The notes below the pieces were generated by a model. It did no database searches. It was given only the letters and a program-made list of their open reading frames with translations, and had not been told where the DNA came from. The translations under genes and the position numbers were made by a program. A DNA stretch of 7,404 bases from Bacteroidales bacterium (GTDB lineage Bacteria; Bacteroidota; Bacteroidia; Bacteroidales; WCHB1-69). Shown piece by piece: positions 6,504 through 7,404 of this stretch. The first letter of the stretch is position 1. Each line of letters begins with the position of its first letter. Location of the stretch: positions 1 through 7,404 of the forward strand of contig JAGCRI010000134.1 of assembly GCA_017964755.1 (NCBI GenBank), written 5' to 3'.

Positions 6504-7404
6504 CTAATCTTCAATCTGGTAATTGTTCCATCTGATTTCAAAGCCGTCCCTGTATTCGGTGGTGAGCAGCAGCGCGCCGTCCTCATCGTATTGGTACCAG
6601 ATTCCATAGCGTTCTCCCGAAACATACCGCCCCGTCAGTTTTTCGTTGCCGTTTTCCCAGTAGGTCTTGTATTTCCCGTCCAAAAGCCCTTGTTCAAATT
6701 GGCATTCTGAAGCGAGTTTACCGTTCCCGTACCATGTTTTCCACGTGCCTGTGCGCTGTCCGTCATAGTATTGCCCACGTTCAGTTATTTCCCCATTTCT
6801 ATATACCCATTCCCCATCTTCCTGACCTTCAACATATTGTCCTTTGGTAAGCACATTTTGTTCTTCATCATACTCAACAAATTCACCGTCAAGTTGTCCG
6901 GCTTCGTAGTTCTCGACTGCCAAAAGTTCACCATTTGCGTAATACCATTTCCATTCGCCGTTTTTGCGTCCTTTTTTGTCGTATTCGCCTTCAATTTCCA
7001 CAGTTTTGTTTGGCAGATAGAAGACCCAGCCGTCAACAGGCATCGAATTTTTATATTTCCCTTTTGCGCGTAGTTCGCCGGTTTCATAATATTCTTTCCA
7101 AAGCCCCTGCCGCAGCCCGTTTTCGTCAGTGATGCCTTCGTAGCGCAGGATTCCGTTTTCAAAGAGATAGCCCTTCACCAAAACGCCGTTGGTGTCGTAT
7201 TCGCGTCTCACACCTTCGGGTTGGCCTTTGTAGTAAGTTGCTGTTATTGCGATTTTTCCGTTCGGGTGGTACGCAGTTTTTTTGTCGAGTTTTTTAGTCT
7301 CTTTTGCATCTTCCACAAGTTCGTCATTTTGGTATTTATAAACAGCGAGGAAATTGCCATCTTCGTCATAATCCTTGAAGAACCCATGCTTTTTGTCGTT
7401 CAGG
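6504..7404 (-). CDS. MORN-variant repeat protein (YwqK-like), 5' end outside the window
   Basis: The reading frame is open from the window edge at 7404 to a TAG stop at 6504, so the N-terminus is missing. About 299 residues are visible. A GTG at 7314-7316 could be taken for a start, but the 29 codons upstream continue the same repeat pattern, so it is very likely an internal valine. The visible protein is almost entirely a run of about 11 repeats of 21-25 residues. Their pattern is G-x-W/F-x-x-Y-x-x-NG-x-L-x-x-x-x-x-Y-x-x-G, for example GEWKWYYANGELLAVENY and GTWKTWYGNGKLASECQF. This matches the MORN-variant repeats (PF07661 type) of proteins often labelled YwqK-family. The function of such proteins is unproven, and the antitoxin label seen in databases should not be taken literally. 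Many family members carry a signal or lipoprotein peptide, which would lie beyond the window. The gene ends 54 bases before parC on the same strand. Confidence 0.85.
   Translation of the reverse strand, partial: LNDKKHGFFKDYDEDGNFLAVYKYQNDELVEDAKETKKLDKKTAYHPNGKIAITATYYKGQPEGVRREYDTNGVLVKGYLFENGILRYEGITDENGLRQGLWKEYYETGELRAKGKYKNSMPVDGWVFYLPNKTVEIEGEYDKKGRKNGEWKWYYANGELLAVENYEAGQLDGEFVEYDEEQNVLTKGQYVEGQEDGEWVYRNGEITERGQYYDGQRTGTWKTWYGNGKLASECQFEQGLLDGKYKTYWENGNEKLTGRYVSGERYGIWYQYDEDGALLLTTEYRDGFEIRWNNYQIED

Noticed and set aside
6504..7316. Treating the MORN-repeat gene as complete from the GTG at 7314-7316.
   Set aside because: The frame is open upstream to the window edge and encodes a further recognisable MORN-like unit, so the gene is cut by the window rather than starting there.
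1..7404. CRISPR arrays, insertion sequences, phage genes or riboswitches, including an FMN riboswitch before ribE.
   Set aside because: No regularly spaced direct repeats, transposase motifs or phage proteins are visible. Only nine bases precede ribE, so no leader can be assessed.

Overview
The window looks like chromosomal housekeeping DNA from a member of the Bacteroidota, most likely order Bacteroidales. Three observations support this. The visible starts have no purine-rich Shine-Dalgarno sequence. The clear promoter elements have the TAnnTTTG(C) form typical of that phylum. The topoisomerase subunit, the stand-alone RlmL-type methyltransferase and the MORN-variant protein read like Bacteroidetes family members. 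The placement is by inspection, without a database search.

Layout: the left end (10-911) is a plus-strand block. It holds riboflavin synthase (ribE), then tRNA-Ser(GCU) with its own promoter element and a strong GAAA-capped terminator hairpin. A noncoding gap (912-1102) follows, with two further hairpins. The rest of the window is on the minus strand and converges on the tRNA. In transcription order it holds: a MORN-variant repeat protein (6504-7404, N-terminus beyond the window edge), topoisomerase IV subunit A (parC, 3654-6449), a THUMP/RlmL-type 23S rRNA guanine methyltransferase (2530-3648), and a DUF4143-type AAA+ ATPase (1103-2407).

How the genes fit together: parC and the methyltransferase are 5 bases apart and are almost certainly co-transcribed, pairing chromosome decatenation with rRNA modification. 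A promoter element in the 54-base gap before parC suggests parC can start its own transcript even if the MORN gene reads into it. The ATPase has its own promoter element, is AT-richer than the methyltransferase, and belongs to a patchily distributed family, so it is the one accessory-looking gene. It sits between a tRNA gene and core genes.

I do not see a clearly new multi-gene system. The points most worth checking are: a QxxLxF sliding-clamp-like peptide at the very end of ParC, after a long acidic tail; Ala and Gly at the two ParC positions that normally anchor quinolones; and a complete set of PD-(D/E)xK-like residues in the C-terminal part of the ATPase.
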